Shown here: positions 34,197 to 46,453 of the stretch, piece after piece
Position numbering within the stretch: position 1 is the first letter of the stretch
Layout of the letters: every line of letters starts with the position of its first letter
Assembly (NCBI GenBank): GCA_036346275.1
Contig: CM070727.1
Coordinates: 5,757,760-5,821,759 of the forward strand
Direction of reading: 5' to 3'
From: Otatea glauca
Lineage: Eukaryota > Streptophyta > Magnoliopsida > Poales > Poaceae
Length of the DNA: 64,000 nt
Notes under the pieces: generated by a model
Database searches by the model: none
Seen by the model: only the letters and a program-made list of their open reading frames with translations
Told to the model about the DNA's origin: nothing
Program-made: the position numbers and the translations under genes

Positions 34197-37100
34197 TTAG
34201 GCCTTCGCCGGCAACTTGTTCATCACAGGGCTGATCTTTTCCTCAGGGAGGCCCCTTAGAGGATCAACCTTGTAGGTGTCGTAGAAGTCTAAAATTTCCA
34301 TTGAAATATTCTTAACCTGAGTATTACAAATGAACGTCAGTGGGTGAATATGATGAGAGAACTAATCAATGGGGAAAGATCGACAAAAGAACTTACAATG
34401 TTCATGTCAACACGGAGCTCTTCGAACCACGAAGTTGTGTCCTTTTCTTTAAGCATGCTTGCAATGTATATGCAGGCCAATGCAATCATATAGGGAGGGT
34501 ATATGAGAATAAGGTCCATCTTGTAAGTATCATTGACAAAGCCCCTGCACAAGTAACAGTGGCCAATTAGCATACAAATAAGTATAGTTGAAGATTGTGC
34601 ATACAATACTCATAATGAAGACATTTCACTTATATTTGTTTTTCCATGCGATTCAAAATAAAAGCTATCTGTATAATCGTACTGTGCCACACTAGAATGA
34701 GAAGGAAAACTCAGCAGAGGTATTTGACTATTTCTATGTTCATACAATACTATGGTCCTACCAAGGATATTCAATACAACGATACCAAATATAAATAATA
34801 TTATTCAAATCGAAATGCATATATGTTGAGAAATCATGAAAGGAACACTCAAAGGGCAGTCTGCTTGCTCCAAGACTAACATTAGTCTTGTAATAAAATG
34901 TTTTAAGAACAGGTCTAGACTTTTAACTACCAAATGTCACTAAAAGCATCTAAAACAACTATTCTTACATAGAAAGCTCAAAACAACATTCACAAACAAA
35001 ATGAAAGGTCACTGTGTGACTGAAATAATATAGGCCTACAAGTTCTGTTGCACAATAACAGCATTCACTCCTCAATTTGACATTGCATTGCATTCATGAA
35101 GCAGTGCTTACCAGGCAAATTGTGTCAGATCTGTTATGCCAGCATCCTGCAATAACCTGCAAACCAAAACATCAGTTAATACCACTGCAGACTCTGTGAA
35201 GAGGAGTTAGTTGCAAATTTAAGAGAACAGGAAAATATACAGGGCTCATTCTACTAACTCCAGTGAAAAATTCCATTGTTATGTCATATGATATAGGAAA
35301 CAGAATCTTACTGTAAAAGAGGACGATATGGATGGTAAACAACCAAATAATAGTCAAGTGCTTCCAGGAGCTTCATTTCCATTTCAAGGATATCCTTAAT
35401 TTCAAATCGATACTTCTCATCAGTACCTACAATTTTGGTTTTTTTTGGGGGATGTTCAGTGCAGCTCCTCCAGGTAAATATGTGTCCAATATGATCATGA
35501 AACTTACACATCTTTTTTATGTAAAAGACAAGAAGCCTTGCTTGCACTGTGCTCTCCTCCACCTTTGATGCCAAATACAAACAAGTTGGTGCTACCAAAT
35601 GAGGATCATACTCAGTCATGCTCTTTCTGTAAAAAGATTTGGCATCAGGACAAAGTTCTGACTGCTTGAAGTTCCATTAGAACAAAGAGTTAAATGTTTT
35701 AAGGAAATACATAGAAACAAGCAATAAAATATGAACCTTAATGTCCAACTATTGCTCACAGAAAGTATAGAAACACTTTTGGAGCTCGAAGTTCATAATT
35801 TTGCAAGGCGAAACTTATCAAGTTCTGGTAGAAGCAACATCGTACTAATCCTGATTGAAGCAGCCCAAGAAATACCTCAACATCTACGATCACACAAGTT
35901 CTGATTGAAGCGAGGTGAACTTTATAGAGTTCTGATTGAAACAAATCAAGAAACGCCTCAACATCTTAAAATCACAATATACTATGGTCCTTACTTCCCA
36001 GTAAGTTGACCATCTTACAACTTTAAGAAATGCTTCCTAATGTCCTAGTAACTCAGCACCTTACAAACTCAAGAATAATACCTTAATTTACTTTGTTCAG
36101 CTAGTTAAATCAAGTCAATTTCAGAAAATGATTTTAGAGGGCAGAGGGGCACTATTTGTCCGAGATGAATAGAAAGTGATTGCATATCCCATGCATCTTT
36201 CTTAAATAGAGAATCATACCTTGTGTATACACGCCTGAAGTAAGTGATTGCAGTAGCTATGACTCTGAAATAGCAATGATTTAAGAATCACTATCATCAG
36301 CATGAAAAATCAATGCCAGATAAATCTGGTGGAAAATGGGCAGTATATCATAAGCTGGATAAGTGAGGAGTTTAATAGTAGACATGAACTACGTAGTATT
36401 AGTTACAGTTGGTCTTGTCACAAAAGTTGCAACACCCTTATGGTTCATAAACAATACAGGTAAATGGAGAACAAAGAATACCACTGGCATGTTCATTTTA
36501 CTCTGAAAGCAGTTAGCTTTTAATATCAGTCTTGAAGTTCAAGCAAACTATGCAGAAATGTTACAGGGAAGATGAAACCTGATTAGGGAAAGAATAAATA
36601 ACACCAAGCATTTGTATGTGTTTCAGGTAATATGCCAAAAATTTATAGGCTAATATGTATAACTTCTACAAACATATAAAAAAGTAACCACTTCAGAAAA
36701 GTAACTGTAAAAAATTGTTACAAATAGAAGCAAGCATAGTCATATAAAAGTGTACATGAAAGCCTCTTGTTCAGTAAAGATATTAATACACAACTATAAA
36801 CAAAGTGTATAAGGTCAGGCAGTGGAAACAAGGCCTAACCTTTGTCTAACTTTCACCGCTTGCGCCAACCGCCAAATATCTGAAAACAGCGAATTCTTTA
36901 CACTGTAAAAAAAAAACCTAACGGAAAATGCATATCAAACAATCCTAACTGAGATATTATGACTGCTACAAATGGAAAGGTGTCATTAAGTGCCTGGGGT
37001 CCAACCATCCAATTTAGTATCCATGCATCAAATAATATGAACAATAATTGTACTGGTTGATGATAACAATGATTGCAGAACTTACAGTCACCAAAAATTG

Positions 37101-37756
37101 CTACAACAGAACAAGAACACGAACCTCTATACCCTAAGTTAGAAAAAATAGAACAGGGATCATAACATCCTTGTCCTGTTATTTTGATAGAAACGGTAGG
37201 AAGGAGTTCAACATTTGTGTTACAGCAAATTTTACGGTACGAAGGCGCAAGGCATGACACGCACATGCATGCTATTAAAAAATCATACAACAAGTCGATT
37301 TGTTGCAATTATATCCACACTTCAAACCAACCCACAATCGCCACATCTAAGGCTAAAAACTACACTTTCTTCACATCTAAACGCCACTGGAATAGTTATT
37401 AAAGGCATTCGATCCTTTTATCCAAAATCCACATCCCAAAGGTAATCAGACTGTACAAGGGTTAAGAGTCAGGGGAACGCTAGAGGAAGCGACGGGGATG
37501 GTGCAGGAGCTCACGGAAGGACATGTGGATCTTGACGAGGCGGAACTCCTCCGGCGTGATGCCCCGCTCCCGGTCCGCCGCCGGCACCACGTCCACCTCC
37601 TCCGGGTCCAGCAGCTGCTTGCTGCTCGCACCGGACCATGCACGCAGCCACCCCGGATTAGCAGCGCAGTTCACGCCATCTCAGACAAAACCAGATCGAT
37701 CGAGATGGGGAGCCGGAGTCTTACTAGTGCGACGAAGTCCAGAAGTTGGCGGCCAT
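34197..37756 (-). CDS. CYCC1: Cyclin C (CYCC1), Mediator kinase-module cyclin
   Basis: Nine exons on the minus strand: 37725-37756, 37515-37621, 36840-36879, 36220-36264, 35508-35626, 35312-35426, 35112-35156, 34397-34544, 34197-34316. They join to 256 residues with GT-AG junctions and correct phases. The start MAANFWTSSH, the HMSFHIWRLAQ helix, the cyclin box with PTCLYLASKVEEST, and YYLVVYHPYRPLLQ, FVNDTYKMDLILIYPPYMIALACIYIAS identify cyclin C. With CDK8 it forms the kinase module of Mediator and regulates RNA polymerase II in the nucleus. Length and exon pattern match the rice-type gene. The residue at the exon 1/2 junction is Tyr, where I expect Cys in relatives. Intact and probably expressed. 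Confidence 0.95.
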
Positions 37757-38061
37757 CCTAGACTCGCGATTCCGGCGAGTCTCGCCGGCAGCCGAATCGG
37801 TGGAGTTTCTGGGAGTTCGGATGGGAGGGGAGGGGAGGGGAGGGCGACCGGCACGGCATCCGAGCTGGATTGCGTGGTAGTACTAAAGATAGGATCATAG
37901 GAGCACGAGCTATTCGGCCCGGCCCAAAAGTATGGCCCGTTTGAGTTTCGCTTCTTCGCCCGCTAAACTTAAGGCTCGTTTAGCACGCAGGATTTAGGCC
38001 ATCTGAAACAGGGAATTACGTACGAATTTTGCAGGGGGGAAAATGCATTTGTATACCTTGT
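37757..38061. promoter_or_regulatory. Cyclin C upstream region
   Basis: About 170 GC-rich bases next to the start codon, including a GGGAG run at 37826-37841, presumably hold the 5' UTR and core promoter. Beyond about 37900 the sequence becomes repeat-like and joins the array at 38062. No TATA box is obvious. Confidence 0.35.
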
Positions 38062-38865
38062 GTTGGATGGGCCGAAATCCCAGTCACACCTTAAACCCAG
38101 TTAGATTATCGTGATTGGCTATATACTCATTTGTTCAGAAATATAAGGTGCATTTTAATTTTTTTATAAAGATTAAGGTTAAGATGAAATTGAGAAAGTT
38201 ATGAGTGAAAATGACTTAGATACCCCTATTTAATTGTCTTGAAAGATGAGATATAATAGTTTGTGTGTGGTGGTAATGAATAAATGTATGAAGTTAAGAG
38301 AGAATAAATAGGGATATAGTAGAAAAAGCCTCATTAAATCTACATACAAGCCTTATATTTCTAAATAAGATTATTCAAACTATAGGCCTTATATTTCTGA
38401 ATGGAGAGAGTATTTTCTATCGACCCTTGAACCTTATTTGGATGGTTCGAAATCCCGATCGCACCTTAAACTCAGTTAGATTATCGTGATTGGCTATATA
38501 CTCCTTTTGTTAAGAAAAATTAAGGCGTATTTTGACTTTGCACAAGGATTAAGCTTAAGGTAAAATTGAGAAAAATATGAATGAAAATGACTTAGATACC
38601 CCCACTTAATTGTCTTGTAAGATGAGAGATGATATTTTGTATGTAGTGATAATGAATAAATGCATGTAGTTGAGAGAGAATAGATAAAGACATAGTAGGA
38701 AAATCTCATTAAACCTACATAAAAATCTTATATTTTTAAATAAAAGCATTCAAACTATATACCTTATATTTGTGAACAGAGAGAGATTTTCTATCAACCC
38801 TCCAACCTTATTTGGATAGGCCGAAATCCCGGCCACGCCTTATACTAACTCAGTCGGATTTTCTA
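38062..38865. repeat. Tandem array of spacer plus Stowaway-like MITE, period about 374 bp
   Basis: Units start with GG(A)TGGGCCGAAATCCC-like words at about 38066, 38440 and 38814. Each complete unit is a roughly 90-bp spacer followed by a roughly 285-bp MITE: 38126-38410 (CTCATTTGTTCAGAAATATAAGG with its inverse at the other end, TA at both borders) and 38501-38785 (a diverged copy). The third spacer is cut by the Mutator-like element at 38865 and similar spacer sequence resumes at 47389-47490. Confidence 0.8.
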
Positions 38866-38975
38866 GAATTTTTTTTTATTTAATATTTTTTTCTTTTTTT
38901 CAAAACTATGCGTCTGGAAAAAAAATTTACGGAAATGCCCCCCGTCGCCCGTGTATGGGGCGATCGCTCCATACA
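38866..38975 (+). repeat. Left TIR of the MULE
   Basis: Starts GAATTTTTTTTTATTTAATA, then CAAAACTATGCGTC, an A tract, CGGAAATGCC, CCGTCGCC and GGGGCGATCGCTCC. It matches the inverse of 47280-47388 block by block, with small indels in the homopolymers. Confidence 0.9.
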
Positions 38976-39054
38976 CGGGCGATCGGTGCCTCGCCCACGG
39001 TCCAGCGCCAACATGCGGCTAAGCGGCGATGGTGGGCCCCTATCGCCCTGTATG

Positions 39055-39110
39055 GGCGATCGCCCATCTGAGGCGACGGGTATTTAGCCAGCAGCGCCTC
39101 CTTCACAGTG
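39055..39110 (+). promoter_or_regulatory. Probable transposase promoter region in the MULE
   Basis: A perfect GGGCGATCGCCC (39055-39066) is followed by GAGGCGACGGGTATTTAGCC. The TATTTAG at about 39081 could serve as a TATA element, with GA-rich leader sequence after it (39120-39190). The arrangement parallels that at 45734-45800. Confidence 0.4.
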
Positions 39111-39572
39111 AGCGCGACCGAGCAAAGCAAAGAGAAAGAAGAGAAGAAAGGAAGAAAGAAAGAGAGAAGAGAAGAAAAAAGAAAAAAAAAGGTAAACTTT
39201 TTATTTTTTTTATAATTATCTGTAAGAATTTTTTTAGAGATAATTGTAGGAATTATTTTATAGGTTGCGTAATTAAAATATCATTTAATATTTAGGACTT
39301 TGTTGTAGTATTTAGAAATTTTAGGATTGCGTAGTGTTTAGAAATTTTAGAATTGTATAGCTCTCGTGAATTTTAATGTAGCGATTACTTAATGCATTAT
39401 GTAGTATTTAGAAACTTAATGTAGTATTTCAAGTATATGCAAATTTAATGTAGTATTTTGTATGTAGAAATTTAGTTAGTTAGAAACTATAGGCAATATT
39501 TAGAAATTTAATTTATTAGGGTTGTGTATTACTAATTTTATTACGTAAATAATGTATTAGCCAATGTAAATA

Positions 39573-39720
39573 ATTTTGTAGTACGATCAATGTACGTTTT
39601 GTAGATTGTATTTTAGAGTAATATTTTTAAATCGGACGTTGCGACATGTCGGAGAAATTGTATTTCCAAATATTTTATGGAGATGGGGAGATAGCACGAG
39701 GCGGATGGGGTGTATTTAGT
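39573..39720 (+). repeat. Direct duplication of the transposase first-exon region
   Basis: 39573-39716 is repeated at 40074-40210 with few changes. The first copy has ATG at 39646 opening MSEKLYFQIFYGDGE before running into a stop. The second copy has ATA in place of that ATG but continues into the transposase. The segment between is AT-rich. Confidence 0.8.
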
Positions 39721-40146
39721 TTTAGAATTTTCACGATTTTATAGTATTTAGTACGTTACAAATTTATTGTAGTATTAGAAATTTATTTTAGTGTTTAGAA
39801 AATTTAGGATTGTGCAATGTTTAGAATTTCTCTCATAGTGTTGTTTATAAATTTCTCGAATAGCGTTTATAACTTTAATGTAGTATTTAGTTTTTAGAGA
39901 TTTGAGATTGTATAGTACTCATTATATAGAAAGTGAATACTGATGAAAAAGTAGACAATATTTACAATTTTAATTTGGTAGGGTTAATGTAATGTGGCAC
40001 AAATATAATGTTAGGCCATATGGTAGTCATTTTGATTACTTATTTGTAGTCAAAATCACTTATTTATAGTCGTATTTTGTAGTACGGTCAATGTACGTTT
40101 TGTAGATTGTATTCTAGAGTAATATTTTTCCGTCGGACGTTGCAGC

Positions 40147-42690
40147 ATATCGGAGAAATTGTATTTCCAAATATTTTATGGAGATGGGGAGATAGCACGA
40201 GGCGGATGGGGTGGATCTATCATCATTTTCAAGAGTCGTGCAGGGCATATGCGAGGCCAAGCGATAGGACATCTGAGGTTTGTTTGAGTGGATGTCTCGG
40301 ATGTTCGGTTTGATGCCCGAGTGTTGGTTGCTGGTCGAGAGCGTAGTGAGCGAGCGCAAGACCGTTTTACGGAGAGTTGATTCCTATTAACTCGGCGTCA
40401 ACATGGAGGAGTTATGTTGGTTTCTTAGTAGGCGGGTTAGCCGCTCATGTTGTTGGTCTGATGCTACCCGGTAGCTCCATCGGTGTCGCAAGTTCGTGAT
40501 GTCGGGGTGGACATTACGGCGAAGAGACATCAAATGTAGAAGGATGCGAAGAGGAAGGCGGCGAGAGCAGGAGGCGAGGAGCACGAGGCTAGCGATGGCG
40601 AAGGGACCGGGGCGGAGGAGGCAGCGGTGGAGCGCGAGGGTGGCCGACGAGGGAGGAGGTGGAGGACATTGTTGACTGATGGAAGAGGAGGACCGTGACG
40701 GATGAGGAAGTCCACGATGGTGAGCACTCCGACGAGGAGGACAACGCCCACGAGGTGCCTATCCACGGTGCGTGGACCAATTACAATTTGAAGACCTAAC
40801 GATGAATGAAGGAACATTGATGCATGGGAGTATCGTGAGAACGAGGTGGCGCAGGGCCATATATAAAGACAAGGAGGTGTGATGGATGCGGTGAAATCTT
40901 GGGCAATGTCTCTCGCGGCAATTCGGGGTTGTGAAGTCGGCAAGAAGGACTACGACGTGAAGTGCGTAGTTGATTCGTGCCCATGGCGGGTGCATGCATA
41001 CCGGGAAGTGGGCGGACTCTGGAAATGCTCCATAGTGATGGAGCATAACTACGAGTGGAAGAAGCGGGCGGGGACACCGCAATCGTCGTCCACTTGGGTG
41101 GCAAATGTGTTTTATGGTCGGATCGTGGACAATCCCCATCTGCGACCTCGATCTATTATCACGGTAGTGGAGGAGAGGTTTGATACAAGATTAGCTACGC
41201 AAAGGCATGGAGAGCAAAAGGACAGCTCTGGAAATACGGTTGGGGCGTCACGAGACTTCGTGCGAGAATATTCCCACTTGCTCAAGGCAATCGCACAAAG
41301 GAACCCGGTACATCCATCGACCTTGCGGAGTTCCTGCGGGTGGTGCGTGCAGGGAAGTGGTATTGCGGCGTGCATTCTTCGCCAGGCGCATGCATAAATG
41401 CGTTAAGACGCTTGTCGCCGGTCCTTTGCATGGGCGGCACATTCCTCATGGGGAAGTACAAGGGCGATTCTAAGCTGCGATCGCGGTGGATGCCAACAAC
41501 CGAGTTCTACCGGTTGCGTTGGCATTCGTGGAGAAAACACGGAGAGCTGATGCGGTTCCTTGAAAGAGTGAAGTGGCGATTGTTCTCGGCAGGCACGATG
41601 TTTGTGTCATCCATGACCGACATGTAGGGTGCTAAGAGGCGATCGTGGATATGCAACAAGGGTCGCCGTCGTGGGAGCGACAAAGTGGCGGATCGAGGAA
41701 GCGGTGGTGCATGAGGCACATGGGTGCCAATTTTTCCGTCGATTCGGGAACAAGGAGCTTATGAACATGTTCAGCGCTGTGCAAGCAGAACCAACGGAGG
41801 AAGTTCGGCGCTTTGGAAGGCGTTGGGCGAACTAACGAAGAAGCAATCAATGGATCCCAGAGGTACGCTAGTTCATCAAGGAACCCGATGGTGTACCATG
41901 AGCAAGGAGAGGACCCCGACCTTATATGCGGCTGAAGCGGACCCCCAAACATCCGGCGTGGCGGTACCGGATAAAGAGTTTCACCGATTGGATCGACATG
42001 AGCCTTTGGATAAATGGTCCTTACGCACGGCGAGGCGGCTCGCGTTATGGGATCATGACAACGAACTGGCGGAGATTTACAAGCCGGGTAATGAAAGGCA
42101 CGGATGCCTTCCAGCGGTGGGTATAGTTGAGGTGTCTTATTAGGGACACAGAGATATTTCATTGAGCGATACAAGACCTCCGGCATGTATGTCGGACAAT
42201 CGATCGTCGTACTCAAGCTGTTGTGTCTACCTACATGTCCAAGAAAACAAGAAAGGCGCAGACACATCGGGTTACAGAAGAGTGGCGTGGAGCGGAGATA
42301 CCACGTGCTGCGGTGGCCGAGTCGCAGGTGCCACCGGAGAGGACTTCCCATCGTGCATACTCGGCGGTGATTGCGAGTGCTCACGCCGAAACCACGCTGC
42401 TACACTTGCCGTGCTCGCTGCGTCATTGCGCGACCGCCGAGGCGCATCAATCACATGCCGTCCGTTCATCTCCCGTACTACTACAAGCGAGGCGTTCTCA
42501 ACACATGGCATCATGAGGTGTGCGGTGCGAGTGGATGGATCGTTCACAACGACCCCTCTCCGGACCATCGATGGGTGCAGGACATCCGAATGTTGAAGAT
42601 GAAGGTCGGGCGTCGAAGGACAAAGCGCATTCGAACGATATGGGCGAGTGCGAGGCGCGTCGCAACCGCGGATAATGTAACTTTCCATGT
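40147..42690 (+). pseudogene. MURA-like (MuDR family) transposase pseudogene
   Basis: Pieces in order: N-terminal ISEKLYFQIFYGDGE (ATG lost), acidic linker to about 40780, WEYRENEVAQG, the MuDR DNA-binding region with MDAVKSWAMSL and CVVDSCPWRVHAY (40879-41030), HNYEW, RPRSIITVVEERFD, then the DDE core with GGTFLMGKYKGD (about 41430) and MTDM (about 41616). A SWIM-like Cys cluster is split over frames at 42370-42440, and the C-terminal basic tail has RRRTKRIRT. The core triplet normally starts with an Asp before GTF; here it reads Gly. Multiple stops and frameshifts. Such transposases cut and move elements ending in matching TIRs; this copy cannot. Confidence 0.85.
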
Positions 42691-43017
42691 TGTTCCCATC
42701 TTGTATTTTTCAATGGACCGTAAGTTGTAATGTACGTTGTAATGTTCGATGTAATTTTCAATGTACTAGTAAGTTGTTGTTCGCATCATGTAATTCTCCG
42801 ATGTTCGATTAGTACCTCGAGGATAATGTAATTCTCGGCGTTGTGTGCCTCGTCGAACATGTCTTTGTCTTCGTATGTTTGCAATCTGAGTTTTTTTGGC
42901 TCTCGCACGCCGGTTGTATTGTTTGTTGAGTATGGTACAATTCGTTATTTCGCATTTCATTTTGTGTGCACATGTAATTCTTGATAAATCTGTTGTATTT
43001 GCTTTGTAACGAGCCAC

Positions 43018-45520
43018 GATGGCGCGACCTTGCCGAGCTGCTGGGCGTGACCGTCGATCGACCACCGGTCTAGGTACTCCGCAGAGGAGAAGCGAGAGCT
43101 AGGGCCACCGACCTCGGGTGCCCGGGAGCGCGCCGCATCGACCCATCTTTGGGTTCCACGGTAAGCTGCGACGCTTGCACTCTTTTACGTACACGTACTT
43201 ACGTGAATGCAATTCTAACGACGCATTGCACTACATGCGAGTTGCGGCGGTGGCTTACTTCCTCTTTGTAGGATGGTGGAAGCGGTGGCGCCCGTTAGCG
43301 GGCAAGGAGGTCCGCGGTTCGAATGCGACCGGTCCTGCTGGCGCACTCGTGGACCGGTGGAGACCGAGCGCACACGTTCCACCTTCCGTGCGAGAGATGG
43401 CCCGATCTGCGGGGCGTGTCGTACCTCTTAGGCCTCCACATGCGGGTCGGCGATCGTGCCGCACGACGCCTCAAATCACGTGCACGCCGAGTTGTCGCGC
43501 GTTTCACCGAGGTGCGGCGGCACCCGGCACCCCTACCGGCCCCTTAGGGAGGCCGGCGCCACGGACAAGCGAAGGCGTGGTTGCCGATTCACGGTGAGTA
43601 CCTCTTTCTTTGAAATTAAAATAAAGCGCCAAGTTCTTGATAATGTTTGTTGCGAACAGCTGCAGCTCGGCTTCTCCACCCGCCGGAGGAGGCGGGCGTG
43701 GCCGCCACTTGAAGGCATACCTCTGTTGTTGTTCGGTTGGGTGATGTTCCGTCCTCCCATGGGAACACGGTGGACCGTCACCGATCGAATCGCCCAAAGA
43801 CATCGCCGACACCCGGTGGATGAGGTAACACACTCGGTTCCAATCTCGTCTCGGTGAACACGTCTAACTCCCCTTGTAAGCGGTGATGCGGTGGTCGTGG
43901 GCCTCGGTGTGCTTGCGGCGACGTCTGAGGTGCATGCGGCGACGCCGTCTCTCGGCGGAGCACGGCGCGCGATGTCGGGTTGCGTCCTACTCCTCCGATT
44001 GTGGTCTTGGGAGCGCTTCTCGTCGGCGAGCTGTTGTTGACACGACACCGCACCGAGGAGCTTTACGGAGGCGGCCGGTGGGTGGCCCACCATGGGCCCT
44101 CTTGGGTCGGCACGCGGTATGCTCCTCGTATCTTTTCCCCACTAACGCACTTGAATAACCTTCGCCATTTCTTATTTCCTCGCGGCGGAGGTTCGCGCAC
44201 CGACGGTGAGAGGTCCTATCGAGGAGTTCGTTCGGGAGTTCGACCGCCTCCACAGCGAGGGCGTGCGGTGGGCGCCATACACCGCGTCTGACGTCCACGC
44301 CCGAGCACCTCACGGGGTCTCCGTGCTTTGCCGCGAGATGAGGCCTTTGGCTCACCCGTAAGGTGCTCGTCTTTGACCTTTGTGTCGAGTACTCCCGCAC
44401 CGAGTGCTGCGGTAGTTCGGCTGTTCGATCCTTTCCTTTGCCGTCTCGTCACGTTGTCGCGCGTGGCGCTCATGTACTTGCCACGATCCTACTACTCCGC
44501 ATCTTTGCGAAATTAATGTGGTGTGTACTTACTGTTTTTGCATTGCGGGATGGCCGGATGGGTCTTTGCGGTGGGCTCTCGGTTCACGCGCCGTATGCGA
44601 CCATGGGCGTGCGGTGGAACGCCGCGACTCGGCGAGAGGTCGCCGAGACCCGGCCGTGCGACCATGACATGTCGATCGGTACATGGAGTGGTTCGCCCAG
44701 CGACTCGCCTCGGTGGGGTACACACCAAGACCGTCACGTCGCCACGGCGAGGCATCGATAGCGGACACGTACCCTTCACGAGATGTCCCGGAGGACAACG
44801 CCTCGGTAAGTGTCGCAATCAAACCTACATGGGCACGTCTTTTTCATGTAACTTACGTAATACCAATCGGCGTTACATGCGGACTCAACTCTTGGCGGAG
44901 ATTGAGGTGGAGGCGTGTCCATGTTGGCGATGCCTAGAGGGGCATCTGGTGACCACCGCCGAGTCCGAGACGGCTTGGGGTCGGGTCCTCGATGCGGTGA
45001 GGCGGTTGGCTCGCAGCCACTGCCGAGGAACGCGAGACGCGTCGGCGACGCGCAGCACACCCGTCGCCGCCCGGACCTCGCCCTACCCCGGTGCCTCGTC
45101 CGCCCCAGCGCAGTGCGGGGGGCGGTGGTGACGAGGCTCCTTCCGCGTCTCGCCCTACCCGTCGGTTCCTCGCTACGCTCCCACGCGATGCGGTGGGGAC
45201 AATGGGTGGGAGGCTCCTTCCGCGTCTCGCCTACCACGCTCGGTTCCTCGCTACGCTCCCAAGCGGCGGCGGTGGGGGCGATGGGCTGGAGGCTCCTCGT
45301 CGTCCCGCCCAGCGGGACCCGTGGTGGTTTCGGCGACCCTTTCGGCAGCGAGTTCGACTGGAGAGTACCTTTCGACCGACTACCTTGACCCTCTCGGCTC
45401 TCGGGTGCGCCGCCACGGGACTTGGCCTCGCCGCGCGCGCTACTCTACGCTGCGCGCGCAGGCCGGCCTAGGAGGGACGTCCGTCGCCGTCGCCACTCAC
45501 CTACCCCACGGGCGAGATTA
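43018..45520 (+). pseudogene. Plant mobile domain (PMD) gene inside the MULE, degraded
   Basis: Signatures of PF10536-type plant mobile domain proteins appear in order across frames: AHTFHLPCER, then LRGVSYLLGLHM (43375-43450), LLLFGWVMF (about 43725), GCVLLLRLWSWERF (about 43980-44020), FDRLHSEGVRWAPYTASDV (about 44240-44296) and a C-terminal YMEWFAQR (about 44680). Good splice sites survive, for example donors CACG|GTAAGC (43161) and ACG|GTGAGT (43591) with acceptors TTTGTAG (43271) and GAACAG (43660), showing this was a spliced gene. PMD proteins include nuclear MAIN/MAIL1, which act in silencing and gene expression with phosphatases; many relatives are transposon-borne. Many frameshifts, so inactive. 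Confidence 0.7.
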
Positions 45521-45733
45521 GGAAGCGTGGCCGTGATTGACTTGTTATGCGGATGTATTTTTGTAATGGCTTTACGTTCGGAACACATTTTATAACTCCC
45601 GAGTTAGTAACATGACAGCGTTATCACTATAAATTGTTCAAATCATTTATGCATTGCTTGCCTATGCCACGATGTGACAACACACCAACGTTTGATTGCA
45701 CCTATTGCCTCTAGTAGGGGCGTCGCCTAATGT

Positions 45734-45800
45734 GGCGATCGCCCTTATATGGGCGATCGCCCAAATATGAACGATCGCTCCATACCCGGCGATATCGCCC
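45734..45800 (+). promoter_or_regulatory. Internal TIR-like block and promoter of the GRF gene
   Basis: Contains GGCGATCGCCC (45734-45744), GGGCGATCGCCC (45751-45762) and ACGATCGCTCCATACCCGGCG, all echoing the left TIR, then CCCTTTATAAC, a TATA-like element at about 45790, roughly 80 bases before the GRF start codon. Confidence 0.55.
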
Positions 45801-45875
45801 TTTATAACATTCGTTCTCACAAGCGGTCTCGCAAAGAATAGCGGAGAAAGAATAAAGGGTGAGCATCAATCGAAA

Positions 45876-46453
45876 ATGCCGAGGCGTGCAAGTGCAAAGG
45901 GTAAGGGAAGGCAAAGGAAGAAGCAAGTGCATGCCGCGAATTTAGCGTACCAAGATCTCTTCCTACCTCGTGGAGTCAGTAGCACCCATGTGTATGTGCG
46001 GAGATCTTTGCGGGCTTGTCCGCTCTTGGGAAATTTCAACTTGGAAGAGGAGGTATTGGAAGTGCCGCAACTACGCCTTCGATCCGCGGAGAAGAGCACG
46101 AAGGATCGCGCATGGTAACAATCGTGCGGGGTTACATAATATTTTTGAATGAAACTTTGCTAATTTACGTTTCATGCGGTCACCTCCGCCTTGTGTGAAT
46201 TTGAGCGATGGTTTGATACGGAGATCAACCCCGAGGACCAGCGGCTTCTTGACCAAGCCAACCGCGAGGATGAGTTCACGCGGCGGTTTCAAGAACAACG
46301 CGATGCCGCACACGAGGAGGCATGTAGGAAGGAAGCGGAGGAGAAGGAGGCCGAGAGAGAGAGAAAGCGAGAGAGGCGCGCGTGCGGAGAAGCCCGCCGA
46401 GGCATGGGCGAATGGGAAGTGGCCTCGAAGCACTCAGTAGACGTCTGGTGTTA
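45876..46453 (+). pseudogene. GRF-type zinc finger protein of the MULE, degraded
   Basis: Starts at ATG 45876 with a basic RASAKGKGRQRKK segment. A GRF finger follows in another frame: PMCMCGDLC and WKRRYWKCRNYAFDP (45975-46075), in which the two Cys pairs and the aromatic/Asn core are visible. A probable intron (donor ATG|GTAACA at 46114) leads to a third piece, CEFERWFDTEINPEDQ and a long charged coiled coil (EEKEAERERKRERR) to stop 46452-46454. GRF fingers bind nucleic acids. Short GRF plus coiled-coil genes are common near grass transposons. At least one frameshift is needed, so this copy is broken. Confidence 0.7.

Noticed and set aside
38957..38966. GCGATCGC as the cyanobacterial HIP1 repeat or bacterial contamination
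   Set aside because: The motif lies inside the TIRs of a plant MULE flanked by a plant target duplication; the likeness to HIP1 is coincidental.
41632..42384. Minus-strand 250-codon open frame
   Set aside because: Antisense to the MURA pseudogene; GC-rich sequence keeps antisense frames open. Transposase motifs are on the plus strand.
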